Assembly (NCBI GenBank): GCA_035763745.1
Contig: DASUAO010000014.1
Span: 1 to 64,000, forward strand
Source: DASUAO01 sp035763745
Lineage (GTDB): Bacteria > Actinomycetota > Acidimicrobiia > IMCC26256 > PALSA-555
Direction: 5' to 3'
DNA: 64,000 nucleotides
Made by a program: the position numbers and the translations under genes. The notes under the pieces were generated by a model that ran no database searches, had not been told where the DNA came from, and saw nothing but the letters and a program-made list of their open reading frames with translations. Below, one piece after another: positions 16,413-24,068 of the stretch (position 1 is its first letter; each line of letters begins with the position of its first letter).

Positions 16413-17960
16413 GTGGACGCGCTCCACACCCTCACGCTCGGAGACGTGCTGCGCGAGCACCGGCGGAGCCGCCCCGCTCGCCTCGCCACGGTCGACGGCG
16501 AGGTCCGCCATACGTTCCCCGAGCTCGACGCCCGGGTGAACCGCGTCGCCCACGCGCTCCTCGGTGCCGGGGTGCACGCCGGTGACCGCGTGCTCTGGCT
16601 CGGACAGAACTCCGCACGCGTCCTCGAGCTGCTCCTCGCCGCTGCGAAGGTCGGCGCGATGTTCTGTCCGGCCAACTGGCGTCAGACGGCCGACGAGCTG
16701 GCCTTCGTCGTGCACGACCTCGACCCGTCGGTCGTGGTCTGGCAGGAGACGGAGATCGGCGACGCGGTACGCGGCGCACGCGCCGTGGGCTCCGCCGACG
16801 CGCACTGGATCCGCCACGACGACGACGCGGCCGGTGACGACTCCTACGAGGCCTTCCTCGCGACCGGATCCGCCGAGGATCCGGCCATCGAGGTCGACCC
16901 GGCCGACGCGCTGCTCCTGATCTACACGGCCGCGTTCGGCGGGCGCCCGAACGCGGCGATGCTCTCGCACACGGCGTGCTTCAGCCAGGGGCTCGTCTAC
17001 GGGCACGTCACCGGCACGAGTGGCGACGACGTGTACCTCAACAGCGGACCGCTCTTCCATCTCGGGACCTGGATGCACACCCTCGCAACGTTCGTCGCCG
17101 GCGGCACCAACGTGTTCGTCCCGCGTGTCGACGGCGAGCTGCTGTGCCGGACGATCGAACGGGAGCGCTGCACCGGCGCGTTCCTCGTCGGGCCGATCTT
17201 CGAGCAGATCCTCGACGCCGACCCCGATGGGCGTCACGACCTCTCGAGCCTGCGCACTCCCGGCGGCAGCCCCGAATGGAACGCTCGGACCAGCCGCGAC
17301 ACGAGTCCGTGGGCATCGGCACCCGGCGGGTACGGCCAGACCGAGACGGTCGGGATGATGACCTACAGCTGCTTCGCGCTCGGCGCGACCGGACCCCACG
17401 GGCGGACGTCTCCCCTCCTGCAGGTACGCGTCGTCGACGAGGACGGCAACGACGCGCCGGTTGGCGAGCCGGGGGAGATCGTCGCCCGAGGTCCGACGGT
17501 GATGAACGGCTACTGGAACCGACCGGAGGAGAACGCCGAGCGGGCGCGCGACGGGTGGCACCACTCCCGCGATCTCGGCCGTCGTGAAGCCGACGGCTCG
17601 ATCACCTTCGTCGGCCCGAAGACCCGGATGATCAAGTCGGCGGCGGAGAACCTGTATCCGGTCGAGATCGAGCAGTGCATCGCCACCCACGCCGCCGTCG
17701 CCGACTGCGCGGTGATCGGTGTTCCCGACGAGCGGTGGGTGCAGAGCGTGAAGGCGATCGTCGTGCTGGAGCCGGGCGCCGAGGCGTCGGCCGACGAGAT
17801 CATCGCCCACTGCCGCGAGCGGATCGCCTCGTACAAGAAGCCGCGCACCGTCGAGTTCGTCGACGCGCTCCCCCGCAACGGGTTCGCGGTCGACTACGAC
17901 GCTCTCGACGACCGCTTCGGCGGCGGCAACTACCCCGGTGGCCGGACCCGCAGCGCATGA
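16413..17960 (+). CDS. Acyl-CoA ligase-like protein lacking the catalytic lysine
   Basis: 515-residue ANL-fold protein. The P-loop reads YTAAFGGRPNAAMLSH, where canonical enzymes have TSGTTGxPKG, so its Lys is Asn. The C-terminal A10 region reads LPRNGFAVDYDALDDRFG and ends GGGNYPGG, with no lysine where PRTxxGKV is normal. It may be a degenerate ligase, an adenylating half-enzyme or a CoA-ligase subgroup with altered chemistry. GTG at 16413 is 8 bp after the VOC gene and its stop overlaps the DUF2889 start (ATGA), so it sits in a tight operon. Confidence 0.78.
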   Translation: MDALHTLTLGDVLREHRRSRPARLATVDGEVRHTFPELDARVNRVAHALLGAGVHAGDRVLWLGQNSARVLELLLAAAKVGAMFCPANWRQTADELAFVVHDLDPSVVVWQETEIGDAVRGARAVGSADAHWIRHDDDAAGDDSYEAFLATGSAEDPAIEVDPADALLLIYTAAFGGRPNAAMLSHTACFSQGLVYGHVTGTSGDDVYLNSGPLFHLGTWMHTLATFVAGGTNVFVPRVDGELLCRTIERERCTGAFLVGPIFEQILDADPDGRHDLSSLRTPGGSPEWNARTSRDTSPWASAPGGYGQTETVGMMTYSCFALGATGPHGRTSPLLQVRVVDEDGNDAPVGEPGEIVARGPTVMNGYWNRPEENAERARDGWHHSRDLGRREADGSITFVGPKTRMIKSAAENLYPVEIEQCIATHAAVADCAVIGVPDERWVQSVKAIVVLEPGAEASADEIIAHCRERIASYKKPRTVEFVDALPRNGFAVDYDALDDRFGGGNYPGGRTRSA

Positions 17961-18751
17961 CCCACTTCGCGCACGGTTCCTACCGACGACGGCTCCGGTT
18001 CGTCATCACCGAGGCCGACGAAGCCGGCAGTGTCGTCGAAGGCGGGCTCGAGGACGACTTCCACTACTTCACCGTGCGCCTGGCCCACGACGGCGCCGTC
18101 GTGACCGACGTCAGCGCGCATGCGTACCGGTGGCCGTGGACGACGTGTCCCGCCGCTGCGGAGCCACTCCGGGCCCTCGAGGGTATGGAGCTCTCGCCGC
18201 GCTGCCTTGCCGTCGGCGGGGTTGCGAACCCGAAGATGAACTGCACCCACATGTTCGACCTCGCCGGACTGTGCGTGGCCCACGCCGCACGCGGCGGTCC
18301 GGTCGGGACGATGCGCCAGTACGACGTGGAGATCCCGCACCTCGCGCAGGGCCACGAGCCCGAGCAGGTGCGTCTCTGGCGTGACGGCGCCCTCGTCCAC
18401 GAGTGGACCCTCGACGGCCGTTCCTGCATCGCGCCCGAGCCGTTCTCCGACGCGCCGTGGAAGGGCGGCTTCTTCCGCTGGGCCGAGCAGCATCTCGACG
18501 TCGAGACGGCCGAGTCCGCGATCGTGCTCCGCCGTGCGTGCGACATCGGCATGGGGCGCGGCATGGACCTCGACGCCGTCGACCGGGCCGACGAGATGGA
18601 GCAGATCATGGCCGGCGTCTGCTTCACGATGCAGCCCGCGCAGATCCGCGTGGGGTTGCGGCACAAGGAGACGATCCGCGACTTCCACGACGACCTCGAC
18701 GCCATGCTCGCCCACGGCCCTGCGCCCGGGATCCTCGGGTCGCCGGGGTAG
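17957..18751 (+). CDS. DUF2889-family protein
   Basis: 264-residue soluble protein with DUF2889 features: an N-terminal LEDDFHYFTVRL strand region and the conserved MNCTHMFDLAGLCVAHA motif about 100 residues in. Biochemical function of this family is not established; members often sit beside acyl-CoA metabolism genes in actinobacteria and proteobacteria. Its ATG overlaps the preceding ligase-like stop (ATGA), so the two are probably co-translated. The gene ends before a long hairpin and a convergent F420 oxidoreductase. Confidence 0.72.
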   Translation: MTHFAHGSYRRRLRFVITEADEAGSVVEGGLEDDFHYFTVRLAHDGAVVTDVSAHAYRWPWTTCPAAAEPLRALEGMELSPRCLAVGGVANPKMNCTHMFDLAGLCVAHAARGGPVGTMRQYDVEIPHLAQGHEPEQVRLWRDGALVHEWTLDGRSCIAPEPFSDAPWKGGFFRWAEQHLDVETAESAIVLRRACDIGMGRGMDLDAVDRADEMEQIMAGVCFTMQPAQIRVGLRHKETIRDFHDDLDAMLAHGPAPGILGSPG

Positions 18752-18770
18752 CGAGGGACGCGTCGTGTGA

Positions 18771-18840
18771 GCAAGGCCCCACGGGGCGGCGAAGAGCGAC
18801 TGGGGTTCGCGGAGCGATGAGCCGTCCCGGGGGGCCTTGC
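18771..18840. repeat. Near-perfect 20-bp inverted repeat with 30-nt loop
   Basis: The arms 18771-18790 and 18821-18840 match at 18 of 20 positions, including a perfect 10-bp outer GCAAGGCCCC / GGGGCCTTGC. It fills the gap between convergent genes and could be a bidirectional terminator or a small repetitive element. Confidence 0.7.
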
Positions 18841-18857
18841 CAGGCGAGGCGCGCTAC

Positions 18858-19703
18858 TTAGGGCTGGAGCGCCACCATGTCAGCGAAGTGGCGCATGCCG
18901 TCGACGGCCTCGCGGGAGCGGCGCCAGGGGGCGAACACGAGGCGGGTGACGCCGATGTCGCTCCAGCGGGCGACGTCGTCGGCCGACTCGACCGGTCCGC
19001 CCAAGCAGTACTGGAAATCATCCGGGTCGCGTCCTTCGGCGCTCAACAGGTCGCGAAGCTTCGTGATCTGGGCCGCGCCGGAGTCGAAGTCGTGGTTCAT
19101 GCCGATCCAGCCGTCCCCGGCGCGCGCAGCGCGTCGGAGCGCTGCGCCGCTCTCCCCGCCGACGAGGACCGGCGGGTACGGGGACTGGACGCACTTGGGT
19201 TCGAACACCGCCCCCTCGAACGAGAAGAACTCACCGTCGAAGGACACGTCGGCCTCGGTCCACAGGCGCTTGCACACCTCCAGCGCCTCGTCGACCCGTC
19301 GGCCGCGGGTCGCGAAGTTGAGCTCGGCGGCGACCCACTCCTCTTCGAGCCAGCTCGCGCCGATCCCGAACTCGACCCGTCCACCGGAGACGATGTCGAG
19401 GGTCTGCACGGCGCGGGCCGCCACGAACGGGTGGCGCAGGCCGAGGTTGTAGACGTGGGTGCCGAGGCGGACCCGTTCGGTGACGCCGGCCAGGTACGAG
19501 AGGTACGAGAACGCGTCGAAGATCGGCGTCTCGGGCGGAACGGGAGGGTGCGTCTCGCCGGGGTGCGGGCTCCGGCTCATCTTCGTGGTGAAGATGAGGT
19601 GCTCCGGGAGCCAGACCGACTCGAACCCGAGTCGCTCGGCCTCGAGGGTCACGTCGACGAAGAAGGCGGGGTTCAGCCGCCCGAGCGCGATGCCGAACTT
19701 CAT
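18858..19703 (-). CDS. LLM-class F420-dependent oxidoreductase
   Basis: 281-residue luciferase-like TIM barrel. It opens MKFGIALGRLNPAF, contains LGTHVYNLGLRHPFVAARAVQTLDIVSGGRVEFGIGASW (split over the barrel strands) and VLVGGESGAALRRAAR, the cofactor phosphate region. Members of this F420-dependent group oxidise alcohols or reduce unsaturated carbonyls in actinobacteria. GGAAGAGG precedes the ATG at 19703. It may form a unit with the SDR gene just upstream on the same strand (34-bp gap). Confidence 0.82.
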   Translation of the reverse strand: MKFGIALGRLNPAFFVDVTLEAERLGFESVWLPEHLIFTTKMSRSPHPGETHPPVPPETPIFDAFSYLSYLAGVTERVRLGTHVYNLGLRHPFVAARAVQTLDIVSGGRVEFGIGASWLEEEWVAAELNFATRGRRVDEALEVCKRLWTEADVSFDGEFFSFEGAVFEPKCVQSPYPPVLVGGESGAALRRAARAGDGWIGMNHDFDSGAAQITKLRDLLSAEGRDPDDFQYCLGGPVESADDVARWSDIGVTRLVFAPWRRSREAVDGMRHFADMVALQP

Positions 19704-19737
19704 GCCTCTTCCCTCATCGGCGCCTCGTCGATTCCGT

Positions 19738-20532
19738 TCACGGCAGGCCCGGATGCAGGGTGTACGTGCCGTCCTCGCCGCGCGTCCAACCGCCCGACGC
19801 CCAGTTGCCGCCGTCGACATGGATCGTCGTTCCCGTCACGAAGCGGCTCATGTCGCCAGCGAGGTACATGGCCGCGCCGGCGACGTCGTCGACGTGGCCC
19901 GCGACCGGGAGCGGCGTGTGCACGCCCATCTCTTCGCCGATGCCGGGTGTCGGGATCACGTCGGGAGCGATGCAGTTCACGCGGACCAGCCGCGGTCCGA
20001 GCTCGAGCGCGAGGCTCTTGGTCAGGCTCGCGACGGCAGCCTTCATCGCCGAGTACACCGCGAAGCCGGGGCCGGCCCGGTGGGCCTCGATCGACGTGAC
20101 GTTGACGATCGACCCGCCCCGGTCGGGGAAGTGCGGTGCCGCACTCCGCACGAAGTTCGTGACGCTGGTGAAGTTCTCGCGGATGAGGGAGTCCTGACCC
20201 TTGGCGTTGACGTCGAGGAACGCCGAGTGGAACCCGCCGCCCGCGTTGTTCACGAGCACGTCGATCGCACCGAGCTCGGCGACGGTCCTCGCCACGAACC
20301 CGTCGACCGCCTCGTCGTCGCGCACGTCGAGCTCGGCGGCCACGACCCGCCGTCCCATCGCCTCGATGGCTTCCGCCGTGGCGTCGAGGTTGGGGACGTC
20401 ACGGTCGCAGATCGCCACGTGGGCACCGAAGCGGGCCGCGGCGACGGCGATCGCCTCCCCGATCCCGACGGCCGCGCCGGTGACGACGACGACTCGGTCG
20501 GTGAGGAGCGCGCTCGACGGATCCAGGGCCAC
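19738..20532 (-). CDS. Short-chain dehydrogenase/reductase (SDR)
   Basis: 264 residues; Rossmann glycine motif TGAAVGIG, NNAGGG, catalytic Ser in VTSIEAH and YSAMK (Tyr-x3-Lys), with C-terminal TGTTIHVDGG. Classical NAD(P)-dependent SDR, probably a 3-hydroxyacyl or alcohol dehydrogenase. GTG at 20532 has a leaderless promoter (TAGCCT, 8 nt). It diverges from a second SDR with one palindromic operator candidate between them, and precedes the F420 oxidoreductase. Confidence 0.85.
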   Translation of the reverse strand: MALDPSSALLTDRVVVVTGAAVGIGEAIAVAAARFGAHVAICDRDVPNLDATAEAIEAMGRRVVAAELDVRDDEAVDGFVARTVAELGAIDVLVNNAGGGFHSAFLDVNAKGQDSLIRENFTSVTNFVRSAAPHFPDRGGSIVNVTSIEAHRAGPGFAVYSAMKAAVASLTKSLALELGPRLVRVNCIAPDVIPTPGIGEEMGVHTPLPVAGHVDDVAGAAMYLAGDMSRFVTGTTIHVDGGNWASGGWTRGEDGTYTLHPGLP

Positions 20533-20540
20533 GGCGGCGC

Positions 20541-20546
20541 AGGCTA
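20541..20546 (-). promoter_or_regulatory. Leaderless -10 element TAGCCT
   Basis: TAGCCT on the minus strand ends 8 nt before the GTG at 20532; the palindrome at 20564-20579 covers its -35 position. Confidence 0.5.
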
Positions 20547-20563
20547 GTCCCGGGGTCCGTTCC

Positions 20564-20579
20564 CTGACAGGAGCGTCAG
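20564..20579. promoter_or_regulatory. CTGAC-N6-GTCAG palindrome between divergent SDR genes
   Basis: CTGACAGGAGCGTCAG, a perfect match to the recurring palindrome, 32 bp from one SDR start and 21 bp from the other. Confidence 0.72.
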
Positions 20580-20599
20580 CAACGTGCGAAGGTGTCGCC

Positions 20600-21394
20600 A
20601 TGACCTACTCACTGCAGGGCAAGAAGGTGCTGGTCACCGGCTCGTCGGCCGGGATCGGCGCCGCGCTCGCCGAGGGCTTCGCGGCACGCGGCGCGACCGT
20701 GGGGATCTGCGGCCGTCGCACCGACCGGCTCGCCGAGGTGCTCGCGCGTGTCCAGGTGCACGCGCCGGAGTCGCGCTCGTGGACGATCGATCTCGCCGAC
20801 CTCGACGGGATCGCGGCGTTCGCGGCCGACGTCGACGCCCAGCTCGGTGGCGTCGACGTGCTCGTGAACAACGCTGGGATCCCGAAGCGTCGTCACGTCA
20901 CCCGCATCACCCCAGAGGAGGCCGAGGCGGTGATGCGCATCAACTACTTCTCCCCCGTCCGGCTCACGCTCGCGCTGCTCCCCGGGCTCATCGAGCGGGG
21001 CGGTCGGATCGTGAACCTGTCGTCGGTGGCGGCGCGCCTCGGCCCGCCGATCGAGGCGTCCTACGCCGCGAGCAAGGCGGCGATCACCGCGTTCTCGGAG
21101 TGCATGGCGGTCGACCTGCGCGACACCGAGGTGAAGGTGCACATCGTGAACCCGGGCGTCATCGACACCGAGCTGTTCACGCTGCCCGACAACGAGCCCG
21201 GGTTCCACAGCTCGGTCGACGCGCTCCCCGTCGACGCGATCGTGGAGCCCGTGGTCGCGATGCTCGACTCCGGAGCGATCGAGGGCTACGTCCCGGAGTG
21301 GTTCGCCGACGTGGTCGCCGGCAAGTTCAAGGACCCTGATGCCTTCATCGCGGGCTCGAAGGCCTACGCCACCCAGGTCGAAGCCGACCGCTAG
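20600..21394 (+). CDS. Short-chain dehydrogenase/reductase (SDR)
   Basis: 264 residues with TGSSAGIG, VNNAGIPKRRH, Ser in LSSVAA and YAASK. After the active site it has a longer, more divergent C-terminus (VVEPVVAMLDSG ... FKDPDAF) without the common DGG ending, as in SDRs that act on bulky or lipid substrates. GAAGGTG lies just before the ATG at 20600. It is controlled from the same 67-bp divergent region as the opposite SDR. Confidence 0.85.
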   Translation: MTYSLQGKKVLVTGSSAGIGAALAEGFAARGATVGICGRRTDRLAEVLARVQVHAPESRSWTIDLADLDGIAAFAADVDAQLGGVDVLVNNAGIPKRRHVTRITPEEAEAVMRINYFSPVRLTLALLPGLIERGGRIVNLSSVAARLGPPIEASYAASKAAITAFSECMAVDLRDTEVKVHIVNPGVIDTELFTLPDNEPGFHSSVDALPVDAIVEPVVAMLDSGAIEGYVPEWFADVVAGKFKDPDAFIAGSKAYATQVEADR

Positions 21395-21431
21395 GGCGTT
21401 CACGACGACCGCCGCCCCTCACCGCCCTCCC

Positions 21432-21479
21432 TTTTGGCGTCGGAGAGACCCGGTTCAGCCCTCCTGTGCGACGCCAGAA
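21432..21479. repeat. 48-bp palindromic repeat, copy A
   Basis: 11-bp arms TTTTGGCGTCG / CGACGCCAGAA (10 of 11 pair) separated by exactly 26 nt. The right arm codes for the last residues of the AbiEi/DUF559 gene. Two more copies with identical geometry lie at 22433 and 50331. Confidence 0.75.
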
Positions 21480-22405
21480 CGGTGGGCAATCGCGCGAACT
21501 GCAGCGGCGAGCCGCGCGCCACCCGCACGGACGTCGACAGCAGTCGCCGCGAGCGGCGTCCACCGCGCGGCTGCGATCTCATTCCTGCGCTGCGAGTCTC
21601 GGACGATGGCGTCCGCACCGAGATGCCACTCGTAGCTCTCGTACTCGATTGCGATCCGCCACTGCGGGTACGCAAGATCGACGCGCGCGACGAATCGACC
21701 ACCGTGCCGGATCACGAACTGCCGTTGAGGCTCCGGTAGCCCGTGAGAGCGGAGGACCTGGACGACGCGCGTCTCCATCGGAGACTCGTTGGCGCGGGCA
21801 TGAGGTTCACGAGCTGCGAGGATCGTTCGCAAGATGCCCGCACCGTTGCGTCCCCGGCGCCCGAGCCGGCGCAGCGCCTCCTCGAGTTCGTGGACCGTCA
21901 CCATCTCCCGATGGAGCGCGCTCTCGACCGCGAGCTCGACAGTGAGGCGACCCCGCACTGCCCCGAGATCGAGAAGCGTTCGAGCGACCGTCGAAACCGG
22001 GACGTTGTCGACCATCGTGATGTCGCGATGGTCGTGAGCCTTCGTCTCGTGCACGACCAGGCCATCGTGTCGCGCGCGGCGCCACCGCGGGCAGGTCAGC
22101 TCGGCGACGTCGCGTTGCCCGCCGGGGAGCTTCCAGAGTGCGGCGGCCGATCGATGCGACGCGTATGCCCGAAAGCCGCCGGCCCAGCACGCACCGAGAA
22201 GCTCACCCCGCCAGAGCACTGGCGCGCCGGTGAGCCGGTAGGCGCACTCGTGCACCCGAGTCCAGGCACCCGACGACCGCCGCGCCTGGACCTCGTGCTT
22301 CGAGAATCCTGCTGCCCGCGCGTGTTCGAGGGAGAAGATTCCGTGGTGCGAGGCAGCGAATCGCGCGAGCTCCACGTCCTTGTCCGCCATGCGGACCGTC
22401 GACAT
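21455..22405 (-). CDS. AbiEi-antitoxin-like / DUF559 endonuclease-fold protein
   Basis: 316 residues. The N-terminus (about 5-60, ARFAASHHGIFSLEHARAAGFSKHEV) is the winged-helix domain of AbiEi-type antitoxins; the C-terminus (about 210-310: METRVVQVLRSHGLPEPQRQFVI ... VDLAYPQWRIAIEYESYEWH) is a DUF559 / Vsr-like PD-(D/E)xK nuclease fold with an Asp and a Glu in the right places. No toxin gene is adjacent. Such single proteins are common in actinobacteria; function unproved. ATG 22405 or 22390 could be the start. Copies of the 48-bp palindrome lie at both ends of the gene. Confidence 0.78.
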   Translation of the reverse strand: MSTVRMADKDVELARFAASHHGIFSLEHARAAGFSKHEVQARRSSGAWTRVHECAYRLTGAPVLWRGELLGACWAGGFRAYASHRSAAALWKLPGGQRDVAELTCPRWRRARHDGLVVHETKAHDHRDITMVDNVPVSTVARTLLDLGAVRGRLTVELAVESALHREMVTVHELEEALRRLGRRGRNGAGILRTILAAREPHARANESPMETRVVQVLRSHGLPEPQRQFVIRHGGRFVARVDLAYPQWRIAIEYESYEWHLGADAIVRDSQRRNEIAAARWTPLAATAVDVRAGGARLAAAVRAIAHRSGVAQEG

Positions 22406-22432
22406 GCATGGATCGAGGCGGTGACGCAGCCG

Positions 22433-22480
22433 ATTTGGCGTCGAACCACCCCGCGTGAGCCGACCTCAGCGACGCCGAAA
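22433..22480. repeat. 48-bp palindromic repeat, copy B
   Basis: Arms ATTTGGCGTCG / CGACGCCGAAA (9 of 11 pair) with a 26-nt loop, between the AbiEi-like gene start and the end of the class II aldolase gene. Confidence 0.72.
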
Positions 22481-22491
22481 CGGGGGGTGGC

Positions 22492-23250
22492 TCAGTCGAA
22501 GAGGTCGGGCTGCTCCCGAGTGATCTTGTCCCAGAGGGGCGAGAAGCTGAAGTGCCCCGAGAGATGCGAACCGACCTGGGTCGCCGTGAGCGCGGCGTTC
22601 GCCGGGTCGATCGACACCGGGTCGCCCGCGGCCTCGGCGAGCAGCTGCGCCTGGCAGGTGCGCTCCATCGTGATGAACCACCACGCGGCCTCGTCGACGG
22701 AGTGCCCCACGGTGAGCAGCCCGTGGTTGGCCAGGATGACGGCCTTCGCGTCGCCGAGCGCGTGGCCGATGCGCTTGCCCTCCTCCAGGTCCAGCACCAC
22801 GCCGGTGAAGTCGTCGAACAACGCGTGGTCGTCGTAGAACGCGCACGAGTCCTGCGTGAGCGGGTCGAGCTTGCGTCGGAGCGACGACCACGCCTTGCCG
22901 TGGACCGAGTGCGCGTGCGCCGCCGCGATCACGTCGGGTCGGGCCGCGTGCACCTGCGAGTGGATCGCGAACGCCGCCCGGTTCAGCAGCGCGTCGCCCT
23001 CGACGACCTCGCCCTCGTGGTTCACCCGGATCAGGTCCGACACGCGGATATGCGAGAACGGCATCCCGAGCGGGTTGACCCAGAAGTGGTCGAGGTGCTC
23101 GGGGTCGCGCGCGGTGATGTGCCCCGCCACGCCCTCGTCGAACCCGAACTTGCCGAACAGCCTGAACGCGGCCGCGAGGCGCTGCTTGCGGTGCAGCCGC
23201 TCCTCCTCGATCGTGTCGAACGTGGGCTGATAGCTCGTCATCGCATCCAT
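22492..23250 (-). CDS. Class II aldolase/adducin family protein
   Basis: 252 residues with the zinc-binding HAHSVHGKAW pair of histidines and a third in NHGLLTVGHSVDEAAWWF, plus GHITARDPEH at the N-terminal catalytic loop. Family members are fuculose/rhamnulose-phosphate aldolases, epimerases and decarboxylases; substrate unknown. ATG at 23250 was chosen because TACGAT ends 6 nt before it (leaderless); ATG at 23241 is an alternative. It diverges from a membrane protein gene. Confidence 0.82.
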   Translation of the reverse strand: MDAMTSYQPTFDTIEEERLHRKQRLAAAFRLFGKFGFDEGVAGHITARDPEHLDHFWVNPLGMPFSHIRVSDLIRVNHEGEVVEGDALLNRAAFAIHSQVHAARPDVIAAAHAHSVHGKAWSSLRRKLDPLTQDSCAFYDDHALFDDFTGVVLDLEEGKRIGHALGDAKAVILANHGLLTVGHSVDEAAWWFITMERTCQAQLLAEAAGDPVSIDPANAALTATQVGSHLSGHFSFSPLWDKITREQPDLFD

Positions 23251-23256
23251 CCCGCG

Positions 23257-23262
23257 ATCGTA
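23257..23262 (-). promoter_or_regulatory. Leaderless -10 element TACGAT
   Basis: TACGAT on the minus strand ends 6 nt before ATG 23250. Confidence 0.5.
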
Positions 23263-23308
23263 TTGCACCGTCACGATGAGCATCCGCGGCTCGGGATGGG
23301 CCGACCAT

Positions 23309-23314
23309 TACCGT
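23309..23314 (+). promoter_or_regulatory. Leaderless -10 element TACCGT
   Basis: TACCGT ends 6 nt before ATG 23321. Confidence 0.5.
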
Positions 23315-23320
23315 GCATCG

Positions 23321-24052
23321 ATGGACATCGACGTCGGACAGGTCCGTCCGAAGCGACGTCTCGAACCCACCTCGACGGGCACAGTGCTCGCCCTCACCGG
23401 CGCGATCGTCGGCCTGTCTGTGCTCGGGTTTGCTGCGATCAGGACCCAGGGCAATATCCCGGTCGGCCTCCTGACCCGCGACCCCGCGGCAACCACCGGG
23501 GCCGCCTGGTACCTCGGGCTCACCTCGCAGATCGGGATGATCGGCTGGGCATGGGCGGCGGCTGTGTTCGGGTTCGCAGCGCTGCTCCTCACCACGGCCG
23601 CTCGCAGTTCCGCGACCGGCACGACGACCGGCACCGGCCGGCCACGGTGGGCGCTGTTCCTCGCGCTCGGTGCGGCGTGGAGCACGGTCATGCTGGTCGA
23701 CGACACGTTCCTGCTCCACGACGACCTACTCAAACGCGCCCTCGGATCCGAGACGCCGATCGTTCTCGCGTATGCCGCGCTCCTCGGCGCATGGCTGGCG
23801 CTCGTCGTCCGCACGCTCCCGCGCGTGACCTACGTACCGCTCGTCGTTGCATTGAGCGGGTTCGCCGTCTCCGCGCTGGTCGACTTCGCCTGGACGGCGA
23901 ACGATCCGACCCGCCTGGCGATCGAGGACGGTGCGAAGTTCCTCGGCATCTGGTCGTGGGCGCTCTTCGCCGTGGTGCTCGGCGCAACAGTTCTCACGGA
24001 AGACGGCGCGCGCGCGCCGATCGTGACGAGCCCGTCGCTCACGAACGCCTGA
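23321..24052 (+). CDS. Polytopic membrane protein of unknown function
   Basis: 243 residues with about six transmembrane segments (LALTGAIVGLSVLGFAAI, MIGWAWAAAVFGFAALLLT, WALFLALGAAWSTVMLVD, IVLAYAALLGAWLALVV, VPLVVALSGFAVSALVDF and a last one near the C-terminus). An acidic DDTFLLHDD loop follows the third helix. I do not recognise a named family. Transcription appears leaderless; the gene stands alone between divergent and convergent neighbours. Confidence 0.7.
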   Translation: MDIDVGQVRPKRRLEPTSTGTVLALTGAIVGLSVLGFAAIRTQGNIPVGLLTRDPAATTGAAWYLGLTSQIGMIGWAWAAAVFGFAALLLTTAARSSATGTTTGTGRPRWALFLALGAAWSTVMLVDDTFLLHDDLLKRALGSETPIVLAYAALLGAWLALVVRTLPRVTYVPLVVALSGFAVSALVDFAWTANDPTRLAIEDGAKFLGIWSWALFAVVLGATVLTEDGARAPIVTSPSLTNA

Positions 24053-24068
24053 TCGTCGCGATCAGGCG
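24046..24068. terminator. Perfect hairpin over both convergent stop codons
   Basis: Stem CGCCTGATCG / CGATCAGGCG (10 bp, perfect) with a TCG loop. It contains the TGA of the membrane protein and the stop of the opposing aldehyde dehydrogenase, so it would terminate both transcripts. Confidence 0.65.

Noticed and set aside
17113..17120. AACGTGTT core resembling a KstR box
   Set aside because: Lies inside a coding region and fails the outer T and A positions of TnnAACnnGTTnnA.
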